Part shown: piece by piece, positions 1 to 23,230 of the stretch
Position numbering within the stretch: the first letter of the stretch is position 1
Layout of the letters: each line of letters starts with the position of its first letter
Assembly (NCBI GenBank): GCA_037013685.1
Contig: CM072889.1
Location: forward strand, 12,967,976 to 13,031,975
Length of the DNA: 64,000 nucleotides
Source: Acridotheres tristis
Lineage: Eukaryota; Chordata; Aves; Passeriformes; Sturnidae
Direction of reading: 5' to 3'
Position numbers and translations under genes: made by a program
Notes under the pieces: model-generated
Told to the model about the DNA's origin: nothing
The model's database searches: none
Seen by the model: the letters and a program-made list of their open reading frames with translations, nothing else

Positions 1-130
1 ACAGCTGAATAGGAGAGTGTATAGGTTTAATGTGTTTGCACAGTTTAGTGATTGTTAAAAGTCTGATTTTTATCAAACTGTTTTATGACTTAACACTGGA
101 ATAAAATTATTTTCCTGTTTGAAAAGTTTT
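1..130 (+). terminator. 3' end and polyadenylation site of an upstream plus-strand gene (probably STK26 by synteny)
   Basis: An AATAAA hexamer at 100-105 is followed after about 25 bases by a GT-rich stretch (132-150), the usual arrangement of a vertebrate cleavage and polyadenylation site. The preceding AT-rich sequence has the character of a 3' UTR. No coding sequence of the gene is inside the window. In mammals the gene beyond the 3' end of FRMD7 is STK26 (MST4), transcribed towards FRMD7, so a convergent 3' end is expected here. The hexamer and GT tract are seen; the gene identity is inferred from gene order only. Confidence 0.4.
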
Positions 131-1420
131 AGTGGTGTGTATGTTGGCTTGTCTTATTTCACAGCTTTATCTGTTTTGTCTGAACTTTTATCTGTTTTAT
201 ATAAACCAGTTACTTCTATCTGAATGCACTGAGTGGCTTAATGTTTTCCCACTGTGGTGCTGCAGTGCCTTCTCCCCTTCAATAATCCTTTGTGTAAGGA
301 CTATAACAGTTTACATATTCCAGGTTCTACTGTTTGTCTTTCACCACCAGCAAACCAAATATTTCCACGTCCTCTCTCCATCCTTGTGTTCTTCCCTAGG
401 GAAACAAAATCACTTAAATAGATGTCCTTATCTTGGGGGTGAATAGGGCTGAGCAGGGAGCAAGGGGAAGGACTTAGTCAAGGGTTGTTTCAATTGTTCC
501 TTGACAAGTAAGCCACTGCTTGCTGGGATTGTTCCTTAATTTTAATCAGTCCCAAGAAAGTGATTTATGCAATGAATTTAGCTCAGAGATGTCAGTTTGT
601 GTCACTTACTGACGAGCTGCTTTGTTCCTCTGCTATTGTTGACCATGTGTAGGGTGTGCTGAGGCACAGTGCCCATGCTGTGCCCCAGTGTTCCCTAGTC
701 CATGGAAAAATCCAAAAATAGTTCCCAAGTCCTTGTTTCTCCCTCTCAATGCTGTTTTCCCAGCATAGTTGTAAAGACCAGACCTAGCAGTTCCTGAAGA
801 TTTGGGCAGGGTGTTTGTACAATGATCTCTCATGGTGGGACTGTGTCTGCTCTGGGACATGCTCAAGTTGTGTGTCCACATGCTTTGAGGAGCTAACAGT
901 GATTGTGGATGTATCCCAGGGCTGTGTGTGCAGCCTGTGTTTGAAACACTGCTTTTCTTAACCCTCTACCAAACTGCCCACAGACTGTCATTCTTAAATG
1001 TTGTACTGAGTGGTGATTCTTGCTCTTTCCAAGGTTCAGAGCTTTGGGAATGGGGAAGAAACAACCCTCTAGCCAGAAATATTAGCCCTTTTTTCAGTAG
1101 AACATGTGCCAGAGCAGCATGAGGGATCACTGTAATTCACAGCTTCAGCACAGGGTAACTAGGAGCAGGAGCAAACTACAATGTACTCACTTGGGCTAAT
1201 GCATTTCTTTGGGCAACCAACCAAAACTGTGTCTGTTTTCAGCAGCGTTCAGGGATCTCCACAAGTCTCCCCATTTGCTGGGACAGTGAAGGCACAGAGG
1301 AAGTCGGGAAGCAGAGCAGGAGAGGGAAACCAGCTCCTTGGAGCACTGAGGAGGGAAGGGGGGGTGCCTGCAGGACAGGGGATGCAGATTTCACAGGGCA
1401 GAAAGAGGAACTCAGAACTC
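131..1420. other. Short intergenic gap between two convergent 3' ends
   Basis: No exon, RNA gene or recognisable repeat was seen. The stretch lies between the plus-strand polyadenylation signal near 100 and the candidate minus-strand signal of FRMD7 near 1440. Short open frames here have no recognisable protein similarity. Confidence 0.5.
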
Positions 1421-2665
1421 CAGTGTGAACAATTGTTTTTTATTGTCCACCTTCTGAAACAAAGGACAGCAATATGCAGAGTGAGCAGAACCCATTAGCC
1501 CAGTTCTTTCTACATTTTAATCTAATTTTTTGGTCCCAGCTTCCATGTTTCTGAAATCTTTCTAGCAGGCTGCACTAATTTCTCCACCGTGGATTTTCTG
1601 GGTTGTCCCTCTGCTTACAGTCGTGTCCTATAAAGACTTACAGGGTTGTTCTTAAAGAAAATTATCAAGATTCCCCCCGCTAAAATCTTATGGAGGTGTC
1701 ATCATTCTCAAGATTTCCGAGTAGATTTCACGTAGGTTTAGGGTAACAGTAAGTTTTTTTATAAAAATACTTCCAAGAAGCTGCCTGTTCCTTTCCTACC
1801 TTCTCCTATTATCTTTTTTTCCCATGCTGCTTAACTGAGGACAGATTTGGGGAAGCAAAGGATCCCAAAGAACCCCCTTACAGGTCTCCCTCAGATTTGA
1901 GCAGAGCACTGAGGTACTGGGGCTGTTTCCATGCTGACAGCAGATGATGGCTGATGTGCCTAAGCACAGTTGAACCCACTTCTCAGTGCTCACCATGGGG
2001 TGCTTCTAAAAGCTTGACAAACACTACTGAGATCTTTCTGGAGAAAGATAATCCTCTAAACTGGCCAGGGAGAAGACAGCCACACCCAGAGCCTTGTCTT
2101 CGAGTGTCAGGTGCTTCCGGCAGCACTGGAGGGAGGTGAGGCAGGTGGAGGAGATGGGCTCTGTGCTGGGCTTTTGTCCTGCACACATGACATCAGCTCA
2201 AGGAGCAGCCTCCCACGAAGATCTTGCTCCTTTCCAAAAGGGCCTGAAACACTCTTCCTTCCAGTGTGCTTCCCTGCATCTGGGAAAAGCAGCAGCTGAA
2301 GCTATTCAGTGAGAAGTCCCTTTCTCTCTCCCCTCAATGAAGACTCCAGTAACTTTGCTCCAAGCATCAGCTTGGGCAGGACATCAGGGCTTAGCAGGGC
2401 TTTGGGAGATCCCTGGCCTCTGGCTGAAGGAGACGCCCCCTCTCAAAGCGTGGTGGCAAAGGCAAACCAGCTTCCAAGTGTGGTGCAGGGGTTGAATACT
2501 TCTGAACACCCACACCCCTGATGTGCATTAACATCCTCTATAGCTAAGAGCACTCACACAACACAATCCCATCAAATAAGCAGACCTGCAAACAAAGAGT
2601 GTCACCATTCTTTGACCCTGGGTCAGCACCAGCCACCTCTGCTCCCTCTGGCCGGTGTCAGGCAC
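1420..2665 (-). other. FRMD7: FRMD7 3' UTR (candidate extent)
   Basis: This is the sequence downstream of the FRMD7 stop codon at 2666-2668. The first good minus-strand AATAAA is at 1439-1444 (read as TTTATT on the plus strand), followed by a T-rich tract, so a 3' UTR of about 1.2 kb is likely. The signal is seen, but its use is inferred. Confidence 0.45.
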
Positions 2666-13089
<10,424 letters not shown>

Positions 13090-16000
13090 CCTCGAGCAGG
13101 CAGCTGGGTGTGCAGCAGGCACGGCAGTCCTAGCAGTGTGAGCAGGGAGCCGGGAAGGGATCCCTGACTCCTCTTGCACACATAATTCCCTCTCAGCTGG
13201 ATGGAGAAGGCTGCAGTCACACAGATGTGGAGGCTGGAGCAAACAAGCTGATTGTCTAAAAATGAATTAAAAAAAACCCAAAACAACAAACCAATACCTC
13301 CCTTGGTTTAAATGTCATCACTGCAATAAAAGATGTTTTCTGCCTGTGAATTATGGGTGTATTAATAGGGGGAAGATTGGCAGTAATGGGGCTGAGATAA
13401 ACACTCAGCTCTTACAGCTGGTGGTGAGCAATGCAAGGGCAAAGCAAGCCCACGCTTGGTACCACAGGGTCAGGGGAGAAGAGCTGAGAATCACTTCTGC
13501 CAAAGTCACCCAGCACTGAGTGTCACCCTTGCTCTGCTCTGGTTAAGGGGCACTGGGGGAGCAGCTGGCTGGCAGCTGTGCTGGCTCCGTGGGGTGGGCA
13601 GGTCATGTCTGTACACTGAGTGATGTGTGGATGAGCTGATGTACTTCACCAGATTGGAAAATGTTTCCAACTGAACCCAAAACAAGTTGTGAGTCCTTTC
13701 TTGAGAGGCAGAGGAGAACCTGCTCCTAATTCCCAGCTCACACCCTGGTTGAGCATCTTAGTGAAGTCTCACAAGCTTTTGAGACAACCTGGTTTCCACA
13801 TCAAATCTGAAAACTCCATGTCCTCACTCATAACCTCATCCTCAGAGTGACAGAGCCAGCCACCACCCTCAGAGCCCAGGCTCAGCCCAGGCTGCTCTGT
13901 GCAGCCTTGCTTGGTGTGGTGGGTGCTGGGGATGCTTGTGCTGCTTCTCTGCCCCGGGTGCTGCAGGGCCATGAGGAGCTGTCTGACCCCTCTGGTTCCT
14001 CTCACTCTTCAGAGACTGCCTCACTGAGCTAGTGGGTGAAAGCAGCCTTTGGGCAGGAGCTCCCACTTTCAGAAATAAATGCACTGAGCAGTGCCAAGGG
14101 CAGGCACTGGAGTGGCATAGGGGATCATTATTGTTGCTGCTGAAAAAAGTCAGAACCACACACAATCCTGTGGGACCCAGAGTGACAGAAACATGGCTCA
14201 GCAAACCAAAAAAGCCACATTTAATGCTGCAGAGATTTTGCTTGGTGCTTCTTTGGCTGTTTTTACTGAAAATTCTACTGTAAGTCACTCCAGACCATTT
14301 GCCATGGCCGCTCTTGCACTTCCCAAGTATTTCTGGGGATGTCAAGACAAAGGCCATCAGGGCAACATAACACCTTTTCATCTCTGGTGCAGAGAGAAAG
14401 ACCATAGAGCTTTTTATCCACAGATAAATGTAAAAATCTTCTGCTAACCAGGACAAAAAAGGAGCCTAAAAGTCAAAGCCAACCTGCTTTTCCCCATGAA
14501 GCTGCTCCACAAAGCAGCCGAGTCCATCGTGCTGCACTGCCAGGAGGGGACAGCAGTGCCCCTGTGCCAGCACCACTCAAGAACCAAATTTCCAGCTCTG
14601 CACATGGCCCTGGGTCTGAGCTCTTTGTGTCACAGGAGAAGGGCAGCATCACGTACAACCATCCACGGAGGCTGAGTGCACTTTTCCTCTGCACTTTAAA
14701 ATGTTTTTGCTGTCAAATATTGACAGGCACCAAGGAGAGGAGCAGCTCTCCTGTGAGTGGCTCTCACGTCACAGGCACAGCTCTGCACTGGGAGCACGGC
14801 AGGGACACTGGACTGGCAGGAGGGATGGATGGGGGTGCAATAGAGGAGCCCCCAAAGCCCAGAAGAAGCCAAGTCTCTCTGCTACAGCTTTTCCTGGCAT
14901 GCCGGGGCACTGACCCTGGACTCCATAGATGCTGTTAGAAAACGGCCAACCAGATTGTGGGTGGAAGAAAAGGGTTTATTTCACTGCATTGCTATGAAGG
15001 AATAAGGCTGATTTGGGCCAGACAGGACCTCTGGCCATCCTATAAAGCTATCCATGGAGACAGCATGGAGCCACCAGCAGCAAACAGGATCAAACTACAT
15101 AAACAAGAATTTTTTGGCATAGGATACTAAAGGACAGCAAGAAGAGATGTGGGACAAGCAAGATTTGCTTGGGGCATGAAGATTGTTGCTGTCTGAGCAG
15201 ATGAGAAAACTGTTTTACCCCCACCTATCTCCTTCTGGAGGGGACTTGGGGGCCAGCTGGAGCAGCACCCAAGGGGAGCACCAGGAGTAATTCCAGCTCC
15301 TGGTTCGAGCCAATGCCAAAGCCCAGCCTGGTATGTATGGTATGTATATGTATGTATGGTATGTCCTCCTTATCTGCAGGGGAATAATGTGAAAATGGTG
15401 CAGGAAAGCACAGAACCCGTGAAAGGCAAGCACAGCTATAATGGCAGGTGGGGAGGGGACCCCAAGCAGCAGCACCAGAGCACAGTGGGGCCTGAGCAGC
15501 AGCGTGGTGCAGTGAGTTCTGCTTCAGGGCTCCTTGCTCAGCCTGCTCAGCCCTTGATTTTAAATACTCTGGACCTTGCTGACACCATCCTGCATTACAC
15601 CAGCTTTCCCAGGAAGGACTTTGTTCCACTGAGTGCATCTGACCCCATGTTAAGCTGGATGCATTGTCTCAGGGTCATCTTCAGCTTCTCAAATACCCTG
15701 CAGCTTGCTGGAATGGACTGAGAAGAGCAAGAAGTTTCCTTCCTCCCAAACCCCATTGCCCCTTTCTCCAAGGAGAATATTCACACTGACGTTTGGGTGT
15801 TTCTCCTTTGTTCCCCGTTGTAGTTGGAGCAGCCCACAGGACAGGGCAGAGAGCTGAGCACTGCAGAGCCTCCTGGAATGGTGAGCCATTGTCAGTGGGC
15901 AGTGAGGGAGCCAGTGCAGAGCTGCTGGCCGGGGTTGGGGCTGGGTAAGGAAATGTCCCAAGCCTCCCCACGGCCTCCCGAGAGAGGAGCAGGCTGTGAG

Positions 16001-19000
16001 AGAACAAACTCTGACAGAGAAAGGACATCATAATATGCTACCCCTGCACCACTGCAACTCTGTGCACTGCTGTCCCTATCTTCAAATTTGACTGAGGGGA
16101 AAGGAAAGGAAGATGGATAAAGTCACTGAATAGAGATCTGCCAGGGGATTTTTAACACCACAGTCCAAGAGGCAAGAACCACACCCAGCTCATTGCTGAG
16201 CAGACAGAAGTGCGCACTCGAAATGCCAGACAGGACTCACCCAGGTGGACTCTGGCCAGTTGTGACCTTTCATACACTCACATTTCACCTGCTCTTCCTT
16301 AGCTGGAGCTGCAAGGAGAACATCTATGTTCCCTCCTCACCCAGCCACAACTCCCCCAGCTGCAGGGCCAGGGAGAAACCCAGCTCTTGGCTGCAGCACT
16401 GACAGCAGGCTCTGGCACAGCCAAAGTCCTTCTGAACAGCTCCAGGCTCACAACAGGATATCCCAGCTGATAATGAATCCAAGGCATGGCACCAACACTG
16501 TAAAGGGGACATTTCATCCCAGAATAGGGTACCTACCACATTCCTGCTGCTCCTCCAGGAGGAATGGCTTCACTCTTAGCTGGGGTCCCAGCTTATACAC
16601 AGTTGCTTTAAATTTTTCATATAATATACCCCCTAAAAAGTATTTTCAAAAAACAAAGCCAGAAAAAATTGGGTTTGTTAAGCTTAAAAACAGAAGAAAG
16701 GAATAACAATCTCCTGATTGATGCAGACCCACTCCAGAACGGATCAGCTGTGTTCCCAAGCTAAAGAGAAAATGAAGAATTTGCTGGACATTGGAGGGAA
16801 GATCTGAGTTAGGTCCTAGGAAAGACCCTCACACTGTGAGGCAGAATACCAGAGCAGGCTGGAAAAACCAGAGTTGATTTAGACACGCCTGTTGGGGACA
16901 GTCCAGGTACATGGTCCTTCCTTTAAACCATTAACAATGATCATTGTTTTACATTTACTCCACATTATATCTTGAATATATCTCAACAGTTAGAGCTGAC
17001 TCACCATCTTCTAAAAACTTCTGCCCCAAACCTGTTCCATTTATTGAATATAATAAACAGTGATACATTTACGTTTTCATCAAATTTTGCTTGCCAACGA
17101 TCAGCTAAATAATCTGACATCAGTGTGCTGAAACTCATTACTCATAAGTAATCTCTGGGAAAATGGAAATAATGGCATTTTTTATTTTGTGTTTAGGTGG
17201 GGTTCACCCATTACCTTCCAACTGCAGGATAAGACTTTTCTGAGCAGCATTTTGATATCAGAAGGTGACATTATGCAGCAGCATTTTCCTCTCCAGTTTG
17301 CCCCAGTCCCACCCCACCTAAGGCAAAATTAGTGCATAATCTCATGCTCAAGGAATCACAGAATAAAAGTAACTCTTATTCTTGTGATTATATTTTTATT
17401 TCAGCTTCAGCAGCTAAGTGGCTCTTTTTACCTACCTGCAAAAACAAAGTAGGAAATCCCAACTAACCTCGATTATGCACTAAAGACTCCAAGCACAACT
17501 GCAATTCCAGACACCTGAGACAAATTAACCTTAGATGCAAAACATTCTTTGAAGTCCCGAAGCCCTGAAATACAAATTTATTTCCATTTCTGTTCTGTTT
17601 TCAACCTGTTCCGCACGGTGTTCGGCTGCCACGGCCGCAGCACCGCCCCACACCGAGCGGGACCATCCCAGCACCGGCCTCTCGTTGCTTCCACGCTCCC
17701 TCTCGTGGTGTTGGTGGTGCCCCACAACAAACACAGGAGAGGGCTCGGTGTGCAGGGATGAGCAGGTCATTCCAGTAATCACACATTCCAGCCTGCATCC
17801 ATGGGCTTTGCTGACTTTTCCTCCTTTTTCAGATTTTACATGCTATGTAAAAACTATTACCAGGACTGCAGAAGGCAGATTGCTGTAAGCAAATACAAAT
17901 ACAGCACAACCTGTACAAGAAACTAAATACCACCCTGACTCTGGTGAGATCCAGGCCACTTTATCTCATTTTTGATATGCCAGTTGCACTGTGTTGTTGG
18001 CACAGCTGTATAAAAAGCACTCTGTGATGTTTAATTCAAACAGGTCACTTCAAAGACATGAGAGAGCAATTTATGCAGCAAGAAAAAGCCTCTTAAATGT
18101 ATTCAATCAAAGGAGCACTGATGCCTCCAAGGCCTTGGGCATCACACAGCATTCAGTGATTTCCAGCTGGGCAGAGGCATCTCACCACACCTGTGTAACA
18201 GTGCACAGCACTGGACTGGTACCTTTATTTTTTGCTGTCCTTTCTTTTTTCAAGTGTTGCTTATTTTTTCAACATGTTGTAGCTGGGCCACTTGCTGAGC
18301 ATCAGGAAGGATTCTACAGCCAACGGCTTCATCTGAGGAAGCTGCCAAATGGAGTCTGCAATGCCAGGTGAATCCTAGTGGAAAGGATAGATTTCTGAGG
18401 AACTATACTGCTTATTTTCATGATAGATGTGGTTTCCCTCTTGTTTCAAGACAAATAACTCTGGTTGAGTAAGCCTTGATTACATCTAGACAAAGAAACA
18501 CACATGTTCTCCAGGTACCTCCAGGCCAATGGACCAGACCCATTCCACCATAAGGATCTTGATCCTGAATTTTATTAACACTTTCCTCCCAGGTAGCCTC
18601 TCTACCCCCACTCTTTTTTTCCTTTTATTCTTTCTCAAAAGACTCTTATCACACTTCAGTCCTAGAAGGGCACACCAAATTCCAGGAATACAGCTCACAG
18701 AAGAGGGAAAGGCGTGTCAAAGCCACTCTTCACAGCAGGCAGTGCAGGACAACAGAGCAGTATCCCCCTGAAGCTGGGAGCTTGGTACTTTTGTAGTGAT
18801 CAAAGGTGATCCCCTTTCATGGCCCCTCTTCCAGGGCCTTCGGGCAGGTGATGGGAGCTACAAGACAGACATATTTCCAAAACCAGAAAACATTCCTACA
18901 TTGTGACTGTCCCGAGGTCTCAGGGGTATATTCACCAAACCTTTCCAGATTATTAAACTGGGCCCCAAGACGGAACCATCCAGATCCTGTGCTGACAACT

Positions 19001-20600
19001 ACCTCACAGACAGCTGAAAGGAAAGGAATGCAGTGGACACTCAAGCACTTCTAACCACAGCCTGACACTGGGCAGGCCCTGCAGCTAAAATCTTTCTTCT
19101 AACCTATTAAAACATCTGCATTACTGAGATTAGACCCAGAGCATTTGGCAAGGCTGTGCTAATTCCTGGAACAATTAATGGAAAATAATGACAGGATCAG
19201 AAATGTGACTGTGGTCACTGAGACCAGCACTGCAAGGGACTTCAGAGGTCCCACGTGACAGCCCAACACACTCACACACTCCTTCCTCCAGCACTGGTCA
19301 TCCACTATCAGCTTAGAAAATCCTTCACCATCCCACATAACTGCAACTTGCTTCAGCACTTACGTGTGCTCTTGTGAGCAGCTTTTTCTCTTTTCCAACA
19401 TAAATCAGCTTTCTGAAAATTCAGTTAAATTCCTGATGTCTCACAGAAGCCAGGCTGTTGGTGATTACACAATCATTATTACTTTGAAGAAAAGGGGTCT
19501 AAGATCTGTCCCAGCAGTAGGATGAATCCCAAGCTGATGACTATCTTGCCACTTCCCAAAAAGACAAGTAACCCTTCAGGAATGTCAAAGACAGCAAGCA
19601 TATTTTCTCTTTTCTGGGCCAACAAAATAATTTAAATATAATGTCAAGGTAGATCTTCTAAGGACATAAAACTGTATGAACTAGTCAGCCTAGCAGCAGG
19701 AAAAAATAAACAATTTCTGGAAAAGCCAGAAATTTTCCAGAAAGCTAATTGTTTGCTTTACTGAGGTAATTAAACCTTTTAGTAGAAGTATGAGTCTTAA
19801 GACTGAACAAGTTACACTGCAGTCTCACAAATATATGAAATACTAATCCTTTTCATAAGTCTGAGAATTTTTCAACTTTGTTATTTAAGTTCTAGCCCAC
19901 TTACGTATTTACATGCAAGTCCAATTTCAAAATTATTCTACAACACTGGTGCATCTGACTCCAAGCAAGTCCAAGCACCTCCACATCTCTTACACACCCT
20001 TCTCCATATGCCCCCAGGAGGGAAGTGCTACAGTTAAGATGTTTTTCTTCCCAGGCAAGAACAATTGAGGTCACCCAGTAACTGACTATGTCACTGAGTC
20101 TCAAATCCCACGCAAGCCTAATCACCAGAAATATGCTTAGGAGGAAGTAAGGCACTGCTAAGAGAGCTGTCACAGCACACTCAGCCTGAACCAGGAGAAC
20201 ACCAAGGAGCACAGACAGCTACAAACCAAACAAGCAGCAAAGCCTCCCCTATGAGTATTTTACAGGTTCCTACATGAGAGACTCCCATCAATTATTGCAG
20301 TTAGTGCTCCAGAGCCCTTGGAGGGACTTGAAGAAAAGGGCTTTGAAGGAGAGCACCAGCGGCAAGTAAACTGATTCCATACTAAATACATTGTTTCCAC
20401 AGAGGACAATTTCATCCCGTACAATCCTGCAATCAGCACTGTCTCTGCCGGCCAAGCTCAGTGCTGCCCTCAGCAGCACCGACACACTCCTGCCAGTGGG
20501 ACATCACCTCTGAATCGAACGCTGTGCTGATGTACAGCTCAGAGTCCTTCTTCTCTGCTCCTCGCAGCTGCATTGACCGGGCAGAGATAAAAGTGCCTAT
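13090..20600. other. Intergenic sequence upstream of FRMD7, including its 5' UTR and promoter somewhere near 13.1-13.3 kb
   Basis: No gene was recognised. The FRMD7 5' UTR must begin upstream of 13089, but there is no CpG island there, so the start site cannot be placed. A small cluster of CpG lies at about 17605-17700. A GTAT-type simple repeat is at 15331-15364. Otherwise the sequence is ordinary. Confidence 0.6.
15331..15364. repeat. GTAT-type microsatellite
   Basis: About 34 bases of imperfect GTAT repeats. Length variation is expected between individuals. No function is implied. Confidence 0.8.
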
Positions 20601-20700
20601 GTAGAACACCCGAAACCCACATTATTTCACTTTCAGAGCGCAGAACATCGGGCCACGTCATCTCCTGCCCGCAGCTGCGGGAGCTGTTGGCGCTTCCTCC

Positions 20701-20720
20701 AGCGAGCGAGCGAGCGAGCA
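20701..20720. repeat. GAGC tetranucleotide repeat
   Basis: Five near-perfect copies of a GAGC unit inside the GC-rich patch. Confidence 0.85.
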
Positions 20721-20956
20721 GTGACTCACCCAGGCCCGGCAGTGCCCGGGCTGCGGCTCTCCAGCACAGATAACTCACGCAGGTCAACACGTACTGCTCT
20801 GGAACCCGTATCTCATTTTAATTAAGACTAGACACTTCCACCTAGTTTCACACTGTAATTACAGCCCAGCCTCCTGGGGTAGATGCCAGCGCGCAGCTCC
20901 ACGCGAGGTGTGGCCAGCGGTTCACCCTCCACGCTGGCAGGGTCTCTCTGTCCCGG

Positions 20957-21018
20957 CTGTGGGGTGCGTGTGGCTGTGGGGTGTGTGTGGCTGTGGGGTG
21001 CGTGTGGCTGTGGGGTGC
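20957..21018. repeat. 17-bp tandem repeat, about 3.7 copies
   Basis: The word CTGTGGGGT recurs at 20957, 20974, 20991 and 21008, giving an exact 17-base period with very few differences between copies. Confidence 0.9.
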
Positions 21019-21160
21019 ACCCCTGCACATCCAGCCGGGCTGCAGGGCCCAGCTCTGCCTGGGCAATGACACAGTTACGTGTCACCCGTGCTGGATGGGG
21101 GAGCAGGGTGAGGACAGGGCTGCTGTTGGCTCCTGCTCTCTGATGGCTCTGGGGGCACAC

Positions 21161-22735
21161 CCCTGTCCTCCGGCTGCACGGGGGAAGCAGGACACCGGGA
21201 GATTTCTACAGGTACCTGTATAGCAAGACCTGGTAGACCAAAGGAAAAGCTGCCATGAAACACTACATAAACAGCCCCAAAACCAGACAGAACAACATGA
21301 CACTGCCACACCTATTATCAAAGGATGCTACACAAGTCTGTGCAGCAGCAACCGAGTTCACTCTTAACACCAAGACTTTTGAAAGATAATAGCAATAACA
21401 ACAAATAATAATCTTTTGTCCTTCCCAAAAATCCCCAATCCAGCCTGTATTACACTGTCAGCTGGAAACAAACCACTGGTGCAAGTCACAGGGGCTTAAC
21501 AGCTGTACTCACATCACCTCCCATCCTATAAGGGGAAACAGGACACACCTTCCTTAGTTACACTGAGTGCCATAAGGAATTAGGAGTATTATTGCTGCAC
21601 TCTGACTTTTCTTCAACCACGAGAAATCAGACTCACACAGCAATGAACCCAATAGTAACATCTCAAAGCAGACTGATCCTAAACTGTCAGCTCCCACCCT
21701 CAGTGGCACTAATGAGAACAGGGCATGCTTCACCCCCACCTCTCAGCTAGGTTAGGGAAGCAGACATTTCACCCAAAATCACTTAGATACACACCCTGCT
21801 CTTCTCTATCATTTTCCTCTTGAAATGGAAACTACTTCTCTATTTCAGCAAAGGAAGTGTGAGCAGGAAGAAGAAACAGCACAGAAACCTACCTACAAGA
21901 TAAGGCAAATGCTGTTTCAGCTGGAGGAGGGGTGGTGAGTAGGCTACGTGGTTTTGCCTGTTGACACATGGCTGAGGACTGAAGGTACCATGGTATCAAC
22001 TTTTTCTCAACTTGAAATCACATTTTCCATTAATGCACAACTTTAGTTACAAACACAGTACTAAAGGTCAGTGCCAAGACTGCACGTCCTGAAGAAGATG
22101 CACTTTTTGTTACAGGGCCCAGATGACAATCATTGACTTGGCAAATTCAGGGCTTTTACTGAGCATTTAAGATAATGGCTATCAAATAGCTTTGGGCACT
22201 TCGGTTTTCTGGAAAAATCTTGTGCCTCTCCTGTGGCAGAGCTCCAGGAGCACTCACTCTGCCAAGGTGCTGGAAAGATGTCAGCTCTGGCTGGAAAGCA
22301 GCTACAGACACTGCAAGGTGATGTCAGGACTTGTGGCCATCTTCACACACATAAAGCCTGCACGAAAACAAGAACTTTAAGGATTCACAGATGACAAAAT
22401 CAGATTTCTTTTGAACAAAGCTCCATCACACTGGCCTGTGAGGAGGCTGCTCTGAACCAGCCCTCAGCTTAGGGAGTGCCTGCCTTGCACAGGAAGATGA
22501 AGCACAGCCCTTGCTACCCCTTCTCTCTCCTCAGAGCAGCATGAGATTTACACCCAGCTGGCGCACAGCTGCACATCCTGTTCCCCTATACCAGGACTCA
22601 CTCAAGACAATTCAGATGTAGTTACTGCAATTAGAATAACCAGGACCTCAAAAACAACCCACAAAACAAAAAGCAGCAGCAGCTTGTCAGTTCAGCCCAC
22701 TCCAGAAGAAACTGAACAGAAACTACTCATCCCAG
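21161..22735. other. Intergenic sequence between the GC-rich patch and the RAP2C 3' end
   Basis: No exon, RNA gene or known repeat was recognised. Confidence 0.6.
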
Positions 22736-22756
22736 GTTGGTAATACAGGTATCTAT

Positions 22757-22762
22757 TTTATT
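22757..22762 (-). terminator. RAP2C: Candidate RAP2C polyadenylation signal (AATAAA)
   Basis: A canonical hexamer on the minus strand at the end of the AT-rich block. GT- and T-rich sequence follows about 30-60 bases downstream. Confidence 0.45.
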
Positions 22763-23172
22763 AAAAAAGTTACAAACAGGTGGACTGTAGGGTTGTCTTA
22801 CAAAATGACAAGAATGAATTCTACTGGAAAAAACTTTTTACAAAGCATTATAGGTAATTGTTCCATTTTTGCACTTGTTATTCCAGATTTCACCTATCAC
22901 TGATAAAGATACAGTACATTAGATACAAGATGTTAGGTTACATTTTTATTTGTAGAGCCCTACTGCAGTGATTTGAACAACTCCTAAACAGATGCCATAG
23001 TAAAGACAATACATATTGCATTTATTATTAGCCTCTTACTCTAATAAGCAACTTCACATGCAAACTATTGAGGAAGCCTAAATAAACTTTTGGTCCCTTT
23101 TTCCCCCCAAAGTGTGCTGAAGAAACCATCTCTCATTTTCCCAGTCCTGTCACTCTAAGCTAGTTCAAGTTT

Positions 23173-23230
23173 AAGGGTTTTTTTGTTTGTTTTTTTGTGG
23201 TTTTTTTTTTCTTTTTTCTTTTTTTTTGCT
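23173..23230. repeat. T-rich low-complexity tract
   Basis: About 58 bases, nearly all T with single G and C interruptions. It is A-rich on the RAP2C transcript strand, inside the candidate 3' UTR exon. Confidence 0.85.

Larger units (their letters stand above)
20620..21160. promoter_or_regulatory. GC-rich, CpG-containing patch with AP-1 and CRE-like motifs (possible promoter or enhancer)
   Basis: A GC-rich island in otherwise average sequence between FRMD7 and RAP2C. It contains ACGTCA near 20657, TGACTCA (AP-1) at 20722-20728, a GAGC repeat (20701-20720) and a 17-bp tandem repeat (20957-21018). It could be a distal FRMD7 promoter with an untranslated first exon, a promoter of a non-coding RNA, or an enhancer. 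The motifs are seen; the function is inferred. Confidence 0.3.

Noticed and set aside
13090..13242. Possible N-terminal extension of FRMD7
   Set aside because: The frame is open but has no in-frame ATG, and the family starts at MLHLKVQF.
14941..15200. Block that might be a retroviral LTR fragment
   Set aside because: Neither terminal inverted dinucleotides nor a duplicated target site could be found. Not supportable by eye.
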